Below the pieces are notes generated by a model, which had not been told where the DNA came from, did no database searches, and worked only from the letters and a program-made list of their open reading frames with translations. Shown here piece after piece: positions 61,222 to 64,000 of a DNA stretch of 64,000 nucleotides. Positions within the stretch are counted from its first letter, which is position 1, and each line of letters opens with the position of its first letter. A program made the translations under genes and the position numbers. The stretch is from Nocardiopsis quinghaiensis (GTDB lineage: Bacteria > Actinomycetota > Actinomycetes > Streptosporangiales > Streptosporangiaceae). Location of the stretch: NCBI RefSeq assembly GCF_008638365.1, contig NZ_ML703338.1, positions 124,001 through 188,000 of the forward strand, in the 5' to 3' direction.

Positions 61222-62040
61222 ATGCACACCATGGTCTTTCCCCGGGTTATCGCGACCGACCTCGACGGCACCCTCCTGGGAAGGGAGGGCCTGGTCTCCG
61301 AACGCAACCGGCGAGCCCTGGCCGCCGCGGCGGAGGCGGGCGTCAGGGTGGTCGTCTCGACCGCGCGTCCGCCCCGCACCACCCAGCACATCGCCGAGCA
61401 GCTCACCTGCGCCGCCGTGCTCTGCGGCAACGGCGCCCTCGCCCACGTGCCCGACTCCGACCCCCTGGTGCGCGCGATCGACCTGGAGACCGCCGGCACG
61501 GTGGTCGACAAGCTGCGCGGCGCGCTGGAGGGGATCGGCTTCGGCGTCGAGACCGGCACCGACTTCTTCCACGACACCGGCTACCACCTGGAACCGTGGG
61601 TGCCCCGCGACTGGGTGCGCGAGGTGCTGGAGACCCCCGACGCCCTGCTCACGCGGGCCACCCCGGTCACCAAGCTGCTCGTGCGCTCCCGCGACATCCC
61701 GGTGCACGTGCTGCACGAGGCCGCCGTGGAGGCGGTCGGACCGCTGGCGGAAATCACCTACTCGGGCGGGTACGGCCTGCTGGAGCTGAGCGCCCCGGGG
61801 GTGAGCAAGGGCAGCACGCTCGCGATGGTCTGCGAGCAGTGGGGGGTGTCCGCCGAGGAGGTGGTGGCCTTCGGTGACATGCCCAACGACCTGTCCGCCC
61901 TGTCCTGGGCCGGCGCGGGGTACGCCATGGCCAGCGGGCACCCGGACCTGCTCGACCCGGCGCTGGGGCTGCGGACGGCCCCCGCCAGCCACGAGGACGG
62001 TGTGGCCAGGGTGGTCGAGCAGTTGCTCTCCGAGCGCTGA
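61222..62040 (+). CDS. HAD hydrolase, Cof type
   Basis: This protein of about 272 residues has HAD motif I IATDLDGTLLG near residue 13, motif II VVVSTARPP, and motifs III/IV in SKGSTLAM and VAFGDMPNDLSAL. The cap is of type C2B (Cof/YbiV). These enzymes dephosphorylate sugar phosphates or cofactors. A second in-frame ATG at 61231 is equally likely; neither has a strong ribosome-binding site. Confidence 0.88.
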   Translation: MHTMVFPRVIATDLDGTLLGREGLVSERNRRALAAAAEAGVRVVVSTARPPRTTQHIAEQLTCAAVLCGNGALAHVPDSDPLVRAIDLETAGTVVDKLRGALEGIGFGVETGTDFFHDTGYHLEPWVPRDWVREVLETPDALLTRATPVTKLLVRSRDIPVHVLHEAAVEAVGPLAEITYSGGYGLLELSAPGVSKGSTLAMVCEQWGVSAEEVVAFGDMPNDLSALSWAGAGYAMASGHPDLLDPALGLRTAPASHEDGVARVVEQLLSER

Positions 62041-62115
62041 AAACCGCTGGCCGCGCGGCCGGTGTTCCCTCTAGGGTCCGTGTCGTACACGCACCGGACC
62101 ATCCGGAGGAGCTCC

Positions 62116-62613
62116 GTGCCGCATCCCGCCCAGATCGTCTCGGCCCTGGCCGATCCCACCCGCCTGGCGCTCTACGCCCGCGTGGTCGGCTCGGGCTCCG
62201 GCGGTGTGCCCGCCGAGGAGGTCCGCGCGGGCGGTTCCAGGGACCGCAGGCGCCTGGCCCGGTTGGCGGAGGCCGGCCTGGTACGCGAGGACGGCGACCG
62301 CGTGGTGGCCGTTCCCGAGGTGTTCGCCACCGCCCTGGAGGAGCACCGGCCCGTCAGGCACGACCCGGTGGACTCCCTGTTCCACGACGGTCGGCTGACC
62401 ACCCTGCCCGCCAGACGCGAGCTACGGCACAGGGTGTTCGAGCGCATCACCGGACGGTTCTTCGCCCCTGGCGTGAAGTACACCGAGAAACAGGTCAACG
62501 CCGCCCTCCGGTCCTGCTGCGAGGATCCGTCGTCGATGCGCCGCCACCTCGTGGACGAAGGGTACCTGGCCCGCAACGACGAGGGGAGCGTGTACCGGCT
62601 CGCGGACGCCTGA
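62116..62613 (+). CDS. ArsR-like protein with DUF2087 domain
   Basis: This 165-residue protein starts at GTG 62116 with CGGAGGAGC in front. The N-terminal half is an ArsR-like winged helix (QIVSALADPTRLALYARVVG). The C-terminal half contains DRLTTLPARRELRHRV-like and FAPGVKYTEKQVNAALR, then DPSSMRRHLVDEGYLARN, which is the DUF2087 signature. Probably a transcriptional regulator. Confidence 0.82.
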   Translation: MPHPAQIVSALADPTRLALYARVVGSGSGGVPAEEVRAGGSRDRRRLARLAEAGLVREDGDRVVAVPEVFATALEEHRPVRHDPVDSLFHDGRLTTLPARRELRHRVFERITGRFFAPGVKYTEKQVNAALRSCCEDPSSMRRHLVDEGYLARNDEGSVYRLADA

Positions 62614-62633
62614 CCCCCGGCCGCTCCGCCGGG

Positions 62634-63320
62634 TCAGGGACCGTGGATGTCGTCCACCTGCTCGTGGTAGGTGCGCCGGGTGCGCTCGGTGTGCTCGCTC
62701 ATCAGCCTCAGCGCCTCGGCCGCGTTCCCCGCCTCGATGACGTCGACGAGCTGGCCGTGCTCGTCCCAGGACGCGGAGCCGCGGATCCGGGCGACCGGAG
62801 CGTAGTACCAGCGGACCCGGCGGTCGACCTGCGCGGCCAGCTCGGCGAGCACCCGGTTGCCCGAGGCCTCGGTGACGGTGCGGTGGAAGTCGGCGTTGGC
62901 CTGGACGACCGCGTCGGTGTCGGCGCTCTCGGTCGCCGCGCGCCCCGCGGAGATCAGCTCGCGCAGGAACCCGACCTGCTCGGCCGAGGCGTTCTCGGCC
63001 GCCAGTCGGGCCGACTCGGTCTCCAGCAGGGCGCGAACGGCCAGGAGCTGGTCGGCCTCGCTCTCGGTGGGCGTGTGCACGAACGCGCCGTAGCCGGGCC
63101 GCAGGTCCACCCACCCCTCGTTGCTGAGCCGCTGCATCGCCTCTCGGACGGGCTGGCGCGAGACGCCCAGGGTCTGGGCCAACTCGGTCTCGACCAGGTG
63201 CTGGCCGGGTGAGAGGGAGCGTGTGGTGATCAGGTCGAGGATGGCCTCGTACACGGCTTCACGCAGTGGTACCGGACGCTGGATACGCCCTGCGACGGTA
63301 CTCAACCCCTGCGAGGACAT
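62634..63320 (-). CDS. GntR-family regulator (FadR/FCD type)
   Basis: This protein of about 228 residues has a GntR winged helix (LREAVYEAILDLITTRSL, LVETELAQTLGVSRQPVREA) and an FCD effector domain with metal-binding Asp/His candidates (ANADFHRTV, and later HGQLVDVIEAG and SEHTERTRRTY). The ATG at 63320 has GGAGAT upstream. A palindromic operator lies 31 bp upstream. It may control the divergently placed formate dehydrogenase region. Confidence 0.88.
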   Translation of the reverse strand: MSSQGLSTVAGRIQRPVPLREAVYEAILDLITTRSLSPGQHLVETELAQTLGVSRQPVREAMQRLSNEGWVDLRPGYGAFVHTPTESEADQLLAVRALLETESARLAAENASAEQVGFLRELISAGRAATESADTDAVVQANADFHRTVTEASGNRVLAELAAQVDRRVRWYYAPVARIRGSASWDEHGQLVDVIEAGNAAEALRLMSEHTERTRRTYHEQVDDIHGP

Positions 63321-63350
63321 AGGAGATCTCCAGAATCCAGGTGGGCAGTC

Positions 63351-63369
63351 TTTGTAGACAGTGTACAAA
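63351..63369. promoter_or_regulatory. Candidate GntR operator
   Basis: TTTGTA (63351-63356) and TACAAA (63364-63369) are a perfect inverted repeat spaced by GACAGTG. Sites of the type TTGTNNAC are common for FCD regulators. It lies between the regulator and the next genes. Confidence 0.55.
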
Positions 63370-63387
63370 CCGCAGCGGGCGTGTAGG

Positions 63388-63777
63388 TCACACCGGCAGC
63401 CCCACGAGTTCGACACGGCCGGAGGCACGGCCCGGCGGGACGACCGCGAGGGCGTCCGCCGTGGCGGCGGCACGCAGGTCGGCGGGGCCGGATCCGGGCA
63501 GCTCCACCGCCAGGTCCCGGCTGACGCGCACCGGCACCAGACGGGTGTCGGACGCGTGCGGCGAGGTCGTGCCGACGAACCGGGCGCGCCTTCCGGTGTG
63601 TGCGGGATCACATCGGTCCGCGCGTCCGCTGAGCACGGGGACGAGCAGCGTGAGGGCGGCGGCCAGACCGCCTGGAACGCCGTGGAGCCGGCCGTCGACC
63701 GGCTCGGACTGTTCTCCGAAGGCACCCACCAGACCGCCGCGCCGGGCGACCGGCCGGCGACCGAGGAGGCCCGATGA
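63388..63777 (-). pseudogene. MoeA-like C-terminal fragment
   Basis: The minus-strand frame ends with LAVELPGSGPADLRAAATAD and ALAVVPPG, the domain-IV end of MoeA proteins. Before it HGVPGGLAAALTLLVPVL matches the LPGNPxSAxxxF segment in a worn form (the usual Asn is absent). The N-terminal 250 or more residues that a MoeA needs are missing. The frame continues into the antisense of the formate dehydrogenase gene, where it is meaningless. Probably a relic next to its molybdoenzyme. Confidence 0.45.
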
Positions 63778-63804
63778 CCGCCCCCGTACTCCACGGAGTT
63801 CGGC

Positions 63805-64000
63805 ATGCGCCAGGAGGGTACCTGGGACGAGGAGAAGCAGACCGAGACGACCACGATCCGCACCTACTGCGGGGTCAGCTGCAACCTCACCCTGCACGTA
63901 CAGGAGAACGAGATCGTCAAGGTCACGTCCCCGCACGACAATCCGGTGACCCATGGAAACCTGTGCATCAAGGGCCGGTTCGGGTTCCAGCACGTGCAAC
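63805..64000 (+). CDS. Formate dehydrogenase-like molybdoenzyme, N-terminus (partial)
   Basis: The first 65 residues are visible; the gene runs off the right edge. TYCGVSCNLTLHVQENEIV and NLCIKGRFGFQHVQ match the 4Fe-4S domain of the formate dehydrogenase alpha subunit. The family normally has a Cys two residues before TYC (ICTYC); here it is Arg (CGC instead of TGC), so one cluster ligand is missing. Stop codon TGA at 63775 closes the frame upstream, so no 2Fe-2S domain precedes it. ATG 63805 is the likely start. Confidence 0.75.
   Translation, partial: MRQEGTWDEEKQTETTTIRTYCGVSCNLTLHVQENEIVKVTSPHDNPVTHGNLCIKGRFGFQHVQ

Noticed and set aside
1-64000. CRISPR array, rRNA operon or replication origin
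   Set aside because: No regularly spaced repeats with unique spacers, no rRNA sequence and no DnaA-box cluster were seen. The tandem arrays at 16.5 and 17.1 kb have no spacers.

Overview
This window is 64 kb of chromosome from a high-GC actinobacterium. Codon third positions are almost all G or C, GTG and TTG starts are common, and the gene order is actinobacterial: alr-tsaE-tsaB-rimI-tsaD, a galU/glp/moaC/mogA/rimJ-like/sepX block, a fused SecDF, and pmt beside rsmI. The style fits Streptosporangiales, probably near Nocardiopsis. The genus is an inference.

Layout. 0-5.6 kb holds the tRNA t6A genes (tsaE, tsaB, tsaD) with rimI, alanine racemase, a DUF6069 membrane protein and a ROK repressor. 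5.7-14.7 kb is a sugar operon divergent from the ROK gene: oxidoreductase, ribose-type ABC transporter with two permeases and a lipoprotein, a tagatose/psicose 3-epimerase-like enzyme and a second TIM-barrel isomerase. 14.8-20.3 kb has two roadblock-type small proteins, a 1.2-kb repeat-rich stretch without a gene, a PaaR-like TetR regulator and two tandem MHYT membrane proteins. 20.4-35.9 kb is mostly housekeeping (rsgA, tatD, metG, secDF, AIM24, rsmI, pmt, csp, tatB). It is interrupted by a Septu-like ATPase/HNH nuclease pair between tatD and metG and by a probable IS200/IS605-type remnant before pmt. 35.9-48.5 kb holds a LuxR response regulator, a TetR regulator, tRNA-Ala, sepX, the molybdopterin/glp block, galU, a folate enzyme, fmdB, a SAF protein, mscL and a secreted M15 peptidase. 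A 16-residue aromatic-ended reading frame followed by two hairpins lies upstream at 36.1 kb.

48.9-56.8 kb is a genomic island. It starts inside tRNA-Arg(CCU), and 39 bp of the tRNA 3' half recur (one mismatch) at 56.77 kb. The island carries an integrase remnant, a cation exchanger, IS5, IS110 and Tn3 fragments, a MITE with perfect 23-bp inverted repeats, and one intact five-gene cassette: a 100-residue membrane-anchored small protein with a C-terminal two-cysteine loop, an ABC ATPase, a 95-residue membrane protein, a 12-helix permease and an HExxH (M50-like) membrane protease. The cassette looks like a system that makes, cuts and exports a peptide, and is the best candidate here for an undescribed system.

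57-64 kb has a phospholipase D/cardiolipin synthase, two methyltransferases, a MerR regulator with a classic 19-bp-spacer promoter, a frameshifted gene, a HAD hydrolase, a DUF2087 protein, a GntR regulator, a MoeA-like fragment, and the start of a formate dehydrogenase in which the first iron-sulphur cysteine appears to be arginine.
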